A stretch of DNA of 64,000 nucleotides from DASZUK01 sp963745595 (GTDB lineage Bacteria; Actinomycetota; Acidimicrobiia; Acidimicrobiales; RAAP-2), in NCBI GenBank assembly GCA_963745595.1, contig CAVUYB010000007.1, positions 62,001 through 126,000 of the forward strand, read 5' to 3'. Positions within the stretch are counted from its first letter, which is position 1, and every line of letters begins with the position of its first letter. The notes under the pieces were generated by a model that was not told the DNA's origin, did not search any database, and saw only the letters and a list, made by a program, of their open reading frames with translations. Below are positions 23,754-33,191 of the stretch, in pieces. Both the position numbers and the translations under genes were made by a program.

Positions 23754-24869
23754 ATGAGGGTGCTCGTGATCAACGCCGGGTCGTCCAGCGTGAAATTGCG
23801 GATCGTGGACGGCGACGACCAGCTGGTGGAGAGCCGGGACCTGGGCCCTCCCGACCACCACCTGGCCGCCCAGCTCGGCGACTTCCTGCACGACGCCGAA
23901 GCGTTCGACGTCGTCGGCCACCGGGTGGTCCACGGCGGGTCCCGCTTTACCGGCGCGGTGCTGGTCGACGCCGGTGTCCGAGAGGCACTCGACGGCCTCA
24001 ACGAACTGGCCCCGTTGCACAACCCACCCGCCCTGGTCGGGATCGACGCCGTGGCCCATCTGGTCGTTGGTGTGCCCCAGGTGGTGTGCTTCGACACCGG
24101 GTTCCACGCCAGCCTGCCCCCGGCGGCGACCACCTATGCCGTGCCCGCGGATTGGGTGGCTCGTTGGGAGATCCGCCGCTACGGGTTCCATGGGATCAGC
24201 TGTGCCTGGGCCTCCCGCCGGGTGGCAGAGCTATTCGGCTGCCCGCCCGATCGGCTCCGACTGGTGGTCTGTCACTTGGGTGCCGGCGCCTCGGCCACCT
24301 CGATCGGCGGAGGCCGCTCGGCTGACACCACGATGGGGTTCACGCCGCTCGAAGGCCTGGTCATGGCCACCCGCGCCGGCGACCTCGACCCCGGTGCGCT
24401 GCTGTTCGCCCTCGGCCGCGGGCTGGACGCCACCGAAGCCGGCGACGATCTCGAGCACCGGGCTGGCCTGCTCGGGCTCTCGGGTGGGGCCAGCAGCGAC
24501 ATGCGCCAGCTGCTCGCCCACCGAGCCGCGGGCGACCAGGCGGCGGGGCTGGCCATCTCGGTGTACCTCCACCGACTGCGGGCCAAGATCGCGGCGATGA
24601 TGGCGGCGACCGAGGGGACCGATGCGCTGGTGTTCACCGGCGGGGTCGGCGAGGGCTCGGGGATGATCCGGGCCGAGGTATGCGAGGGTCTCGGATGGCT
24701 GGGCGTCACCCTCGATCGGGACGCCAACGACGCGGTCGACGTCGCCGACGCCGAGATCTCGGCCGATGGCGCTCCAGTCCGCACCTTCGTCGTCCACGCC
24801 CGCGAGGAGCTCCAGATCGCTCATGAGTGCCGCCGGCTGCTCGCTCCCCGCCCGACGGCCGCCCGGTGA
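23754..24869 (+). CDS. ackA: acetate kinase
   Basis: A 371-residue ASKHA kinase that makes ATP and acetate from acetyl phosphate. Motifs in order: VINAGSSSVKLR at the start, GHRVVHGG, CFDTGFHASLP, YGFHGISC, HLGAGASAT, TRAGDLDPGALLF and FTGGVGEGSG. Compared with typical AckA, the TRSGDLDP motif reads TRAGDLDP and the FTxGIGEN motif reads FTGGVGEGS, variants common in actinobacterial xfp-linked forms. It lies 17 bases after xfp, and its TGA overlaps the GTG of the HAD-GH65 gene, making a three-gene operon. Confidence 0.92.
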   Translation: MRVLVINAGSSSVKLRIVDGDDQLVESRDLGPPDHHLAAQLGDFLHDAEAFDVVGHRVVHGGSRFTGAVLVDAGVREALDGLNELAPLHNPPALVGIDAVAHLVVGVPQVVCFDTGFHASLPPAATTYAVPADWVARWEIRRYGFHGISCAWASRRVAELFGCPPDRLRLVVCHLGAGASATSIGGGRSADTTMGFTPLEGLVMATRAGDLDPGALLFALGRGLDATEAGDDLEHRAGLLGLSGGASSDMRQLLAHRAAGDQAAGLAISVYLHRLRAKIAAMMAATEGTDALVFTGGVGEGSGMIRAEVCEGLGWLGVTLDRDANDAVDVADAEISADGAPVRTFVVHAREELQIAHECRRLLAPRPTAAR

Positions 24870-27851
24870 GCGTAAAAACCGTCCGTCCCCTACGCACCCA
24901 GCCCCTCGACCGGACGTTCGAGGCGTTCGTCTTCGATTGGGACGGCACGGCGGTCCCTGACCGCCAGGCCGATGCCGGTCCGCTGCGAGCGCGTCTCGAA
25001 GCCCTCAGTGCCGCCGGCGCGTCCGTCTTCATCGTGAGTGGCACCCACCTGGGCAACGTCGATGGCCAATTGCAGGCCCGTCCACCCGGTCCTGGACTCC
25101 TTCACCTGTGTCTCAACCGGGGTTCGGAGGTGTTCTCGGTAGGCGAAGGCGGCCCGACCCTCATCGAACGGCGAGTAGCCAGCCCCGACGAAGATCGAGC
25201 GCTGGACGAGGCGGCGAACGACACCGTCGAGCAGCTCGCACACCGCGGCCTACACGCCCAGGTGGTTGCGGGACGGCTCAACCGGCGGAAGGTCGACCTC
25301 ATCCCCGAACCGACGTGGACCAATCCTCCGAAGGCCCGCATCGGTGATCTGGTCGAGGCGGTAACCAGTCGCCTCCGCGCCGCCAAGATCGACGGTCTGG
25401 CCGAGGTAGCCGAGATCGCCGCCGCGGCCGCTCGACGCGCCGGACTGCCCGAAGCCAGGATCACTACCGACGTCAAACACGTAGAGATCGGGCTGACGGA
25501 CAAGGCCGACTCGGCCAACTGGGCGGCCGCCTGGCTGGCCGAGCAGGGGGTCACCGGTCAGCTGATCCTCATCGTCGGGGACGAGCTGGGCTCCCTGGGC
25601 GGCGTTGCGGGCAGCGATTCGCTCATGATGGTCGACGGTCTGGCTCGGGCACCGGTCGTGTCGGTGGGGGTGGAGCCCGAAGGCGTTCCCGCCGCTGTCG
25701 TACATGTGGGCGGGGGGCCGGCCCAGCTCCTGTCGTTGCTCGACGGGCAGTTGGACCGGCGTAGGGCTGGCCGGGTGCCGTCGATCGACCGGGATCCGGC
25801 TTGGGTCCTCGCCCTGCCCGAGCGTCGTCTCGGCATCCGGGCGACCGAAGCCCTCGGCACCCTCGCCAACGGCCGGGTCGGCACGCGGGGCTCCCGAGAA
25901 GAGGAGGTGACCGGCGGCCTGCCGTCGCTCACCGCCAGCGGCATCTATTGCCGCGACGGTCTCCTGCCCGGCCCGACGTGGACCTCGCTCCAGCTGGACG
26001 GGACCGAGGTCCATCTCGGGGACGACGAGCGGCTGGTCGACCTTCGAACCGGCGTGCTGGCCAGGGTCGGCAACGGCAACGACGAACTGCGGTCGCTCCG
26101 GTTCGTCTCGGTTGCCGACCGAGCCGCCCTCGCCCTGCGGGCCGAGGCCACCCCCTCACGACTTCATTCCGGCCTGCCGCTGTCGATGCCGACGGCGGCA
26201 CCGGGGTTCGAGCAAGCAACCCACGGCGAGGTGGCGATCGCTCGAACCGGAACGCCGGGGAACGGTGGGATCGTCGTCGCCGTCCGCGACCGGGAGGAGG
26301 TGGCCGGGAAGCGCCGCACGGTGCAGCGGCTGGCCGCCTGGGTGGCCTCTGCCACCGGCGAACCGGACGCGGCCGAAGCGGTCGAGGCGCTCGAGCGCTT
26401 CGAGGTGACGGGTTTCGATCGCCTTCTGGCCGGCCATCGCCGCGCCTGGGCGCGGCGATGGGCCGATGCCGAGGTCTCGATCGACGGGGATCCCGAGCTC
26501 CAGCTGGCAGCCCGGTTCGCCATGTTCCACCTCCTATCGGCCGCCGCCGAGGGGGGCGAGGTCGCCGTCGGCGCTCGTGGCCTGAGTGGCGACGCCTACA
26601 GGGGCCACGTTTTCTGGGATGCCGACGTCTACGTACTGCCGGTATTGGCGGCGGTAGCCCCGGCCGCGGCCCGGGCCATGCTCGAGTACCGGATCCGGCG
26701 GTTGCCGGCGGCCCGGGAGGCCGCCACCAAGCTCGGCCGCCGAGGGGCCCGCTTTCCGTGGGAGTCGGCCCGCGACGGTCAAGACGTGACCCCGCGACGA
26801 ATCGCCGGGCGCGACGGGGAGCCGGTCAAGATCTGGACGGGCGAGACCGAAGAGCACATCGTGGCCGACGTGGCCTGGGCGGCCAACCACTACGCCGAAT
26901 GGACGGGTGACCGCGGCTTCCTCGACGGTCCGGGCGGTGATCTCGTGGTCGACACCGCCCGCTACTGGGCGAGCCGAGTCCGCATCGACGACCGAGGTCG
27001 CGGTCATATCGAGGGAGTGATGGGACCCGACGAGTACCACGAGCCGGTGGACGACAACGCCTTCACCAATGTGATGGCCCGCTGGAACCTCCGGGCCGGC
27101 GCCGACGTGGTCGGCCGATCGGGCGATCGATCCACGGCCGCCGACTGGTCCCGGCTGGCGACCCAGCTGGTCGATGGATGGGATCCGCGGCGCGCCATCT
27201 ACGAGCAGTTCGCCGGCTACTTCGACCTAGAGCCGCTGATGGCGGCCGAGGTGGCACCACCGCCGGTCGCCGCCGACTTGGTGTTGGGCCCCGAACGGGT
27301 CGCCCGATCGCAGCTGGTGAAGCAGGCCGACGTCCTCATGCTCCACCACCTGATCCCCGACGAGGTGGTGCCCGGCTCACTTGCCCGTTGCCTTGACTTC
27401 TACGAGCCCCGGACGGTCGCACGGCAGCTCCCTGTCCCCCGCCATCCACGCCTCCCTCCTCGCCCGAGCGGGCGAACCGGATCAGGCGCTGGCCCTGCTG
27501 CGGCTCGCCGCCCGGATCGACTTGGACGATCTCAGCGGGACGACCTCGGGGGGTTTGCACTTGGCCGCCATGGGAGGCCTCTGGCAAGCCCTGGCCTGGG
27601 GGTTTCTGGGGCTACGGGCACGAGGCGGTGTGCTCTGGATCGATCCACGCCTCCCGGCAGCGTGGAATGCCCTGGCCCTCCGGTTCCGGGTCTTCGGGAA
27701 CCCGGTGACCGTCCGAGCCGAACCCGGTGGCGTGACGGTCGCCTGCGCGGTACCGATGCGCGTGCGGATTGCCGACCGGGCCCCGGTCCGCTGCGAACCT
27801 CCCGGTGCCACGTTCACGGTCAGGCCGGCCGAAGCGCGAAGGGACAGCTGA
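24866..27851 (+). CDS. HAD-like domain fused to GH65 disaccharide phosphorylase, frameshifted
   Basis: About 994 residues when repaired. Residues 20-260 are a HAD hydrolase-like domain (FDWDGTAVPDR, later VGDELGSLGG) resembling trehalose-phosphate phosphatases; the rest is a GH65 enzyme. GH65 catalytic region: GHVFWDADVYVLPVL, then EGVMGPDEYHEPVDDNAFTN with the proton-donor Glu, then HGSSLSPAIHASL for phosphate binding. The frame breaks near 27413 (ACGGTCGCAC), one base too many; without it the length is an exact multiple of three. Mycobacterial OtsB1 (Rv2006), a DosR-regulon gene, has a similar HAD/GH65 mixture. Likely role: phosphorolysis of trehalose or maltose-like sugars feeding xfp-ackA. 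Confidence 0.82.
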
Positions 27852-27924
27852 CGAGGACCGTCATCGCCGCCGTCGACGTCACGACGTCAACGGGGTCCGC
27901 ATCTCCAACCGGCAGGCGGGAAAT

Positions 27925-27939
27925 GTGACGTCTGGCCCT
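27925..27939 (+). promoter_or_regulatory. DosR-type box upstream of PPOX gene
   Basis: GTGACGTCTGGCCCT, 34 bases before ATG 27974, the same spacing as the phosphoketolase box. The centre (GTC for YTT) is divergent. Confidence 0.62.
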
Positions 27940-27973
27940 GGGAGAGGTCGATCTGAAGGGACAGACTGCACCC

Positions 27974-28399
27974 ATGTGGATCGACAACCGGGGCTCCGAA
28001 GTACTGATCAGGGCCGACTGCCTCCGTCTGGTGGCGACCGAAGCTGCAGACGGCGGCGTCGGTCGGCTGGCCGTCTCGGGAGACCAAGCACCGATCGTGG
28101 TCCCCGTCAATTTCTCCTTCTCGGATCACCAGGTTTTGGTGCGCGTGGGGGAAGGTTCTCTCTGGCACCAGGCCAAGGGCCAGCTGGTCGCTTTCGAGGT
28201 CGACCACATCGATCTCGGATGTGGGGTGGCTTGGAGCGTGTTGATCCGGGGGTTGGCCACCGAGCTCCCCGATCCCACAGAACCCGGCACACGGCGAACG
28301 CCCAACCCGCTGGTTCCCGAACCGGGGTCGATGATCCTGGCCATCCGTCCCGACGTGGTCACCGGGCGACGGTTCTCCATCTCTCAGAGGGACTCGTAG
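27974..28399 (+). CDS. PPOX-fold flavin/F420-binding protein
   Basis: A 141-residue split-barrel protein of the pyridoxamine 5'-phosphate oxidase-like superfamily. It has the same pattern as the C-terminal domain of the 14189 gene: GRLAVSGDQAPIVVPVNFSF, AFEVDHIDLG and WSVLIRGLATEL. No helix-turn-helix is present. Such small flavoproteins are frequent members of the mycobacterial DosR regulon. A DosR-type box is 34 bases upstream and the next gene starts on the base after its stop codon. Confidence 0.8.
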   Translation: MWIDNRGSEVLIRADCLRLVATEAADGGVGRLAVSGDQAPIVVPVNFSFSDHQVLVRVGEGSLWHQAKGQLVAFEVDHIDLGCGVAWSVLIRGLATELPDPTEPGTRRTPNPLVPEPGSMILAIRPDVVTGRRFSISQRDS

Positions 28400-28912
28400 A
28401 TGAACACCGTCACACTCAGGAGGGACGACCCCCTGGCGGAGCTCGACAACATCGTGGCGAAGGTGGCAGAGAGAGATCGCCAGCGGGCCGCGCAAAACGC
28501 TGAAGCGCATGACGAGATGCAGAGGTTCTTGGCTGCGTTCCACGCCGCCTGCGACGCTCAAGTTCGCCCGGCAATGGAGGCGGTGCTCGAAAGGCTGCGG
28601 GAGCACGGTGGTGGTGGCGTCATCGAACAGCATCCGGGCGGCGAGGCGCGGTTTCGCCACCCCTCTCTGATCCTTTGGATGTCGCTGGAAGGAGAGATCG
28701 TCGGCGCGCCCCGTGCCGATCTCGAGCCGTATTTGGAGCTCGAAGCAGACGTGGAGCACCGAGCCATCCAGGTCTCCGAAGGCGACATGTGGCGCAAGGC
28801 CGGAGGGAAGCGAAGTGGCCGCATCGGCAGCTGGCAGATGTCCGACCTCACCCGAGAGCACGTCATCGACGAGCTCCTGGCGATCGCCCGCCGCTGCTGC
28901 CGGCTGACCTGA
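28400..28912 (+). CDS. hypothetical protein, coupled to PPOX gene
   Basis: A 170-residue soluble protein starting immediately after the upstream TAG. The first 80 residues are charged and helical, possibly a coiled coil (AELDNIVAKVAERDRQRAAQNAEAH starts it). The second half contains mixed strand and helix with GEARFRHPSLILWMSLEG and ends ELLAIARRCCRLT with a cysteine pair. I do not recognise a family. Its position under the same DosR-type box makes it a likely hypoxia-induced gene. Confidence 0.65.
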   Translation: MNTVTLRRDDPLAELDNIVAKVAERDRQRAAQNAEAHDEMQRFLAAFHAACDAQVRPAMEAVLERLREHGGGGVIEQHPGGEARFRHPSLILWMSLEGEIVGAPRADLEPYLELEADVEHRAIQVSEGDMWRKAGGKRSGRIGSWQMSDLTREHVIDELLAIARRCCRLT

Positions 28913-28948
28913 GGGATCAGTGGCCATAGGCCGCAGTTGACCGGATCT

Positions 28949-28963
28949 GTGACCTTCGGCCCT
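28949..28963 (+). promoter_or_regulatory. DosR-type box upstream of alcohol dehydrogenase
   Basis: GTGACCTTCGGCCCT, 134 bases before ATG 29098. Strong match to the consensus. Confidence 0.75.
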
Positions 28964-29097
28964 AGCTCGCCCCGATCGCCCGCCGTACCGTCGAAGTAGA
29001 GGCGGTGAAGGGAACGGAGGTCCTTCCCGTCGCCCGATGGTTCTCGGATGCAGAGCCGGAGTCGAAGTGTGCACTGATCGATCGAAAGGGACCTGCC

Positions 29098-30114
29098 ATG
29101 AAAGCTGCCGTCGTCCACGACTTCAGCCAGCCGTTGCGGATCGAGGACATTCCGATCCCCGAGCCCGGCATCGGCGAGGTCGTCGTGAAGGTCGAAACCT
29201 GCGGCGTGTGCCACACCGATATCCACGCGGCGCATGGTGACTGGCCGGTCAAGCCGGCGCCGCCGTTCGTGCCCGGCCACGAAGGGATCGGTCGGGTGGC
29301 GCGTCTCGGACCGGAGGTCCGGGGTGTCCGCGAAGGCGACCGCGTCGCCGTCCCTTGGCTCGGGTGGGCCTGCGGAGCCTGCGAGTACTGCGCTTCCGGG
29401 CGCGAGACCCTTTGCCCGAACCAGCAGATGACGGGCTACACGGTCAATGGAAGCTACGCCGAGTACGTGAAGGCCAACGCGGCGTTCGTCGGCCACGTCC
29501 CCGACGAGATCGACCCGCTCGACGCCGCCCCGTTGACCTGTGCCGGGGTCACCACCTACAAGGCGGTGAAGGTCTCCGGCGCCCGATCGTCGGACCTCGT
29601 CGCCGTCTTCGGCATCGGCGGCCTCGGTCATCTGGCCGTCCAGTACGCCCGGATCGCCGGCGCGTCGGTGGCCGCTGTCGACCTCGTCGACGCCAAACTG
29701 GAGCTGGCGCGTCAGCTCGGCGCCGAGCACACCGTCAACGCCGCGGTCGACGACCCGGTGGCCGCCATCCAGGAGCTGGGTGGCGCCGACGTCGCCATTG
29801 CCGTCGCCGTTTCGCCGGTCGCCTTCGAGCAGGCGTACCGGAGCTTGAAGCGTGGCGGCACCCTCGTCTTCGTCGCCCTGCCGGCCGAGAACCATATGGA
29901 CCTGCCCATCTTCGAGACCGTGCTCGGAGGGATCACGGTCGTGGGGTCGATCGTCGGCACCAGGGTGGACCTGGCCGAGACCTTCCAACTGCATGCCGAA
30001 GGGCGCACCCGGATCGTTCGGGAGACCCGTCGGCTCGAGGAGGTCAACGAGGCCTTCGAGCAGATCGAGAAGGCCCAGGTCGACGCCCGCCTCGTCTTCG
30101 ACTTCCGGTCATGA
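29098..30114 (+). CDS. adhP: zinc-dependent alcohol dehydrogenase (AdhP type)
   Basis: A 338-residue medium-chain dehydrogenase. The catalytic zinc site is in CGVCHTDIHAAHGDW and GHEGIGRV; the structural zinc site has four cysteines in CGACEYCASGRETLC; the coenzyme fold begins FGIGGLGHLAVQYA. AAAGGG lies eight bases before ATG 29098. With xfp-ackA making acetyl phosphate and with a DosR-type box upstream, a fermentative role (reducing aldehydes and regenerating NAD+) is likely. The stop overlaps the next ATG. Confidence 0.88.
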   Translation: MKAAVVHDFSQPLRIEDIPIPEPGIGEVVVKVETCGVCHTDIHAAHGDWPVKPAPPFVPGHEGIGRVARLGPEVRGVREGDRVAVPWLGWACGACEYCASGRETLCPNQQMTGYTVNGSYAEYVKANAAFVGHVPDEIDPLDAAPLTCAGVTTYKAVKVSGARSSDLVAVFGIGGLGHLAVQYARIAGASVAAVDLVDAKLELARQLGAEHTVNAAVDDPVAAIQELGGADVAIAVAVSPVAFEQAYRSLKRGGTLVFVALPAENHMDLPIFETVLGGITVVGSIVGTRVDLAETFQLHAEGRTRIVRETRRLEEVNEAFEQIEKAQVDARLVFDFRS

Positions 30115-30530
30115 CCGTCTCTCCCCCGCTCGGCTGGCGCCCCGCTCGTCCACTGGTAGGACGGGACCCGGGCGATTCGTGGCTCGATCAGGTGGCCCTG
30201 GAGATCTGGGTCGACGTCGAGCGCTCGCCCACCGTCGTCACCCTCGCCGGCACCCTCGACGATCGAACGGCTGTCAACGTCCGATCGGTGGTGGGCCAGC
30301 TCGTCGCGGAAGGTCACCGGGACCTTCTGGTCGACGTCGGCGGGCTGGCGATCGCCGACGAGAGCGGGCTCGACGCGCTCTTCAGCATCCAGGCGGCGGC
30401 CCGGCGATCGGGCGGCACGGTGACGTGGTCGTTCGGACCGGACCACGAGACAGGCGCGACGCTCGTCAGTCCCCCGTCCCGACGCGAGCTGACGGGAAGC
30501 GCCGACGTAACATCGTCGCCCGGGCGATGA
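30111..30530 (+). CDS. STAS-domain protein (anti-sigma factor antagonist-like)
   Basis: A 139-residue protein with a STAS fold at about residues 30-115 (VTLAGTLDDRTAVNVRSVV, then LLVDVGGLAIADESGLDALF). The serine in DESGL is where SpoIIAA-type proteins are phosphorylated. ATG 30111 overlaps the alcohol-dehydrogenase TGA. No anti-sigma kinase is visible nearby. The function is therefore open: regulation of a sigma factor or a scaffold role. Confidence 0.75.
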   Translation: MTVSPPLGWRPARPLVGRDPGDSWLDQVALEIWVDVERSPTVVTLAGTLDDRTAVNVRSVVGQLVAEGHRDLLVDVGGLAIADESGLDALFSIQAAARRSGGTVTWSFGPDHETGATLVSPPSRRELTGSADVTSSPGR

Positions 30531-30540
30531 GCGGACGGAC

Positions 30541-31461
30541 ATGGGCCGCCCCGCCATTCGGACCGTCGGTCTCGGCAAGCGTTACGGCGACGTCGAGGCG
30601 CTCTGTGATCTCGATCTCGAGGTCGACCCAGGAGAGGTGCTGGGCTACCTCGGGCCGAACGGTGCCGGTAAGACGACGACGATCCGGATCCTGCTGGACC
30701 TGACGGTCCCGTCAGCGGGGACGGCCGAGATCTTCGGTGCCGACTGCCAGCACGAGCCGGTAGCCGCCCACGGCCATGTGGCGTACGTGCCAGGCGAGGC
30801 CAGCCTGTGGCCGGGACTGACCGGTGCAGAGACGCTGCACCTCCTCGGCCGCGTCCAAGGCCACGTCGACCGGGGCTACCGAGACGCCTTGATCGACAGG
30901 TTCGAGCTGGATCCGAGCCGGAAGGTGCGGACCTACTCCAAGGGGAACCGGCAGAAGCTCCTGCTCGTGGCGGCGTTCATGGCCCGGCCGGATCTCCTGG
31001 TCTTCGACGAGCCGACCAACGGTCTCGACCCGCTGATGGAGCAGGTCTTCCGGGCCTGCGTGGAGGAGGCACGCCAGCGCGGACAGACCGTCTTCTTGTC
31101 CTCCCACATGCTGAGCGAGGTCGAAGCGCTCTGCGACCGGGTGGCCATCCTTCGCCAAGGGCGGCTCGTCGACCTCGGCACCGTGCACGAGCTACGGCAC
31201 CTGTCGACGGTGACGATGGAAGTCACCTTCGGCGGCCCTGTCCCCGAGCTCGGCCGGGTTCCGGGGGTGGCCTCGGTCGTCGTCGACGGGCCGCTCGTCC
31301 GGCTGCACGTCAACGGGCGCGTCCAGCCGTTGCTGGATGCGCTGGCCAACGCGGACGTCCGAAAGCTCGTCAGTCGCGAGCCGTCGCTCGAAGAGCTCTT
31401 CCTCGCCCACTACGGGCCGGACGGCGGGACGGCCGACGGGCTGGGGCGGGCCGGTGACTGA
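30541..31461 (+). CDS. ABC exporter ATP-binding protein
   Basis: A 306-residue ABC ATPase. Walker A GPNGAGKTTT near residue 38, Q-loop region around YVPGEASLW (glutamine is absent), a variant signature YSKGNRQKL, Walker B LLVFDEPTNGLDP and the switch His in SSHML. The C-terminal extension is typical of drug or lipid exporters of the CcmA/DrrA group. The stop overlaps the permease gene by eight bases. The missing Q-loop Gln and the non-LSGGQ signature are notable but common in this subgroup. Confidence 0.88.
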   Translation: MGRPAIRTVGLGKRYGDVEALCDLDLEVDPGEVLGYLGPNGAGKTTTIRILLDLTVPSAGTAEIFGADCQHEPVAAHGHVAYVPGEASLWPGLTGAETLHLLGRVQGHVDRGYRDALIDRFELDPSRKVRTYSKGNRQKLLLVAAFMARPDLLVFDEPTNGLDPLMEQVFRACVEEARQRGQTVFLSSHMLSEVEALCDRVAILRQGRLVDLGTVHELRHLSTVTMEVTFGGPVPELGRVPGVASVVVDGPLVRLHVNGRVQPLLDALANADVRKLVSREPSLEELFLAHYGPDGGTADGLGRAGD

Positions 31462-33139
31462 CGTCGACGTTGCCGTCCCCGGGCCGATCCCGGTCGAGAC
31501 GGGCAGCCCGATGGCGGTCGCCGACAGCCAGACGGGCGGGCGATCCGTCGTGGGTCGCCAGACGGCCCGGCGAGCGGTGCGTTCTGGGGCCGTCTGGGGC
31601 TACGTGTTCGGCCTCTACGTGGCGTCAACCGCGTTCAGCTACGCGTCGGGCTATCCGACGGCCGCCCAGCGCCTCCGGCTGGCCGACGAGTTCGGCTCCG
31701 ATCGCGGCGCGGCGGCGATCGCCGGCCCGGCGTACCGGCTGGAGACGGTCGGCGGCTTCACCGCGTGGAAGTGCCTGATCGTTCTCAGCGTCGTCGGCGG
31801 CATGTGGGGTCTGCTGACCGGCACGAAGCTGCTCCGCGGCGAGGAGGACAGTGGTCGCTGGGAGCTCCTGCTCGCCGGGGCGACGACCCGCCGGCGAGCC
31901 GCGGGGCAGGCGATCGCCGGCCTCGGCGGCGGTCTGCTCCTCCTCTGGGCGCTCACTGCGACGATCATCGTGGTGGTCGGTCGGTCGTCGAGCGTCAACC
32001 TGGCCGCACCGGCCGCGCTGTTCTTCTCCGTCGCCCTCGTCGCCGGTGCCGCCATGTTCCTGGCGGTGGGCGCGCTGGCCAGCCAGGTGGCACCGGACCG
32101 TCACCGGGCGGCCGGGTACGCCGGGCTGGTGCTCGGGATCGCCTACGCCCTCCGACTCGTCGCCGACTCGATCCCCGGCCTGTCGTGGCTCCGTTGGGCC
32201 ACCCCTTTGGGCTGGATCGAGGAGCTCCAGCCGCTGACGCACCCCCACCCGGTTGCCCTGCTCCCGATCTGCGGATTTACGGCCGCCGCCGCCCTGGCCG
32301 CCGTTTTCGTCGCCGGCCGACGCGACGTCGGCGCCGGGATCCTCACGCCGCACGCGACGGCCAGGCCGCATCTCGGCCTGCTCCACGGCCCGATCGGCCT
32401 CGGGGTGCGCTTGCGGGCGCCGACGGTGGCGGCCTGGGCACTCGGAACGGCCGCGGGGGCCTTCCTCCTGGGTGCCATCGCCCGGCAGGCCGCGTCGGCG
32501 GTCACGGCGTCGGCGGCCGTCGATCGGGTGATCTCCCGGCTCGGAGCGCACGGCGTCGGCGAGAACCAGTACCTCGGCGTCGCCTTCCTGATCGTCGCCG
32601 TCGTCGTCGCGCTCTTCGCCGCCGGCGAGGTGACGGCGATCCGCCGGGAGGAATCCGAAGGGCGGCTCGACCATCTGCTGGTCCGGCCGCTCTCGCGGAC
32701 CGGCTGGTTGCTCGGCCGCCTGGCCCTCACCACCTCTTCCCTGGCCGTCCTCGGCGTCGCCGCCGGACTCTTTGCCTGGGTGGGGACGGCGAGCGTGGGC
32801 AGTCCGTCGACACCCGGCCGACTGCTCGCCACGGGCCTGAACGTGGTCGCCCCCTCACTGGCCGTGGCCGCGGTCGGCGTCTTGGTCCTCGGGCTCCGCC
32901 CACGCCTGGCGTCGGCCGCCGCCTACGGCCTCCTCGTCTGGTCGCTGCTGGTCGAGCTGCTCGGCGGTTTCCTCGGGTCGACCCGCTGGCTGCTCGACAC
33001 TTCAGTGTTCCACCAGGTGGCCGCGGCCCCGGCGGTCGCTGTCGACTGGACGAGCTGGGGCACGCTGATCGCCCTCGCCGTGGTCGGTTCGATCGGCGGT
33101 ATCTTTGCCTTCGCCCACCGCGACGTGACGGACGCATGA
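31454..33139 (+). CDS. ABC-2-type exporter permease, double length
   Basis: A 561-residue membrane protein with about twelve hydrophobic segments, so it probably holds two fused six-helix permease halves (break around residue 290-310). GTG 31454 overlaps the ATPase stop. Loop motifs such as LLRGEEDSGRWELLLAG and IRREESEGRLDHLLVRP repeat in the two halves, as in the family of exporters related to EccD-less antibiotic ABC pumps. Substrate unknown. Confidence 0.82.
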   Translation: MTDVDVAVPGPIPVETGSPMAVADSQTGGRSVVGRQTARRAVRSGAVWGYVFGLYVASTAFSYASGYPTAAQRLRLADEFGSDRGAAAIAGPAYRLETVGGFTAWKCLIVLSVVGGMWGLLTGTKLLRGEEDSGRWELLLAGATTRRRAAGQAIAGLGGGLLLLWALTATIIVVVGRSSSVNLAAPAALFFSVALVAGAAMFLAVGALASQVAPDRHRAAGYAGLVLGIAYALRLVADSIPGLSWLRWATPLGWIEELQPLTHPHPVALLPICGFTAAAALAAVFVAGRRDVGAGILTPHATARPHLGLLHGPIGLGVRLRAPTVAAWALGTAAGAFLLGAIARQAASAVTASAAVDRVISRLGAHGVGENQYLGVAFLIVAVVVALFAAGEVTAIRREESEGRLDHLLVRPLSRTGWLLGRLALTTSSLAVLGVAAGLFAWVGTASVGSPSTPGRLLATGLNVVAPSLAVAAVGVLVLGLRPRLASAAAYGLLVWSLLVELLGGFLGSTRWLLDTSVFHQVAAAPAVAVDWTSWGTLIALAVVGSIGGIFAFAHRDVTDA

Positions 33140-33191
33140 CCGGGCGTATCGGTTGACCCCGACAGGGTCCGTCCCTTGAGAAAGGCTCCCG

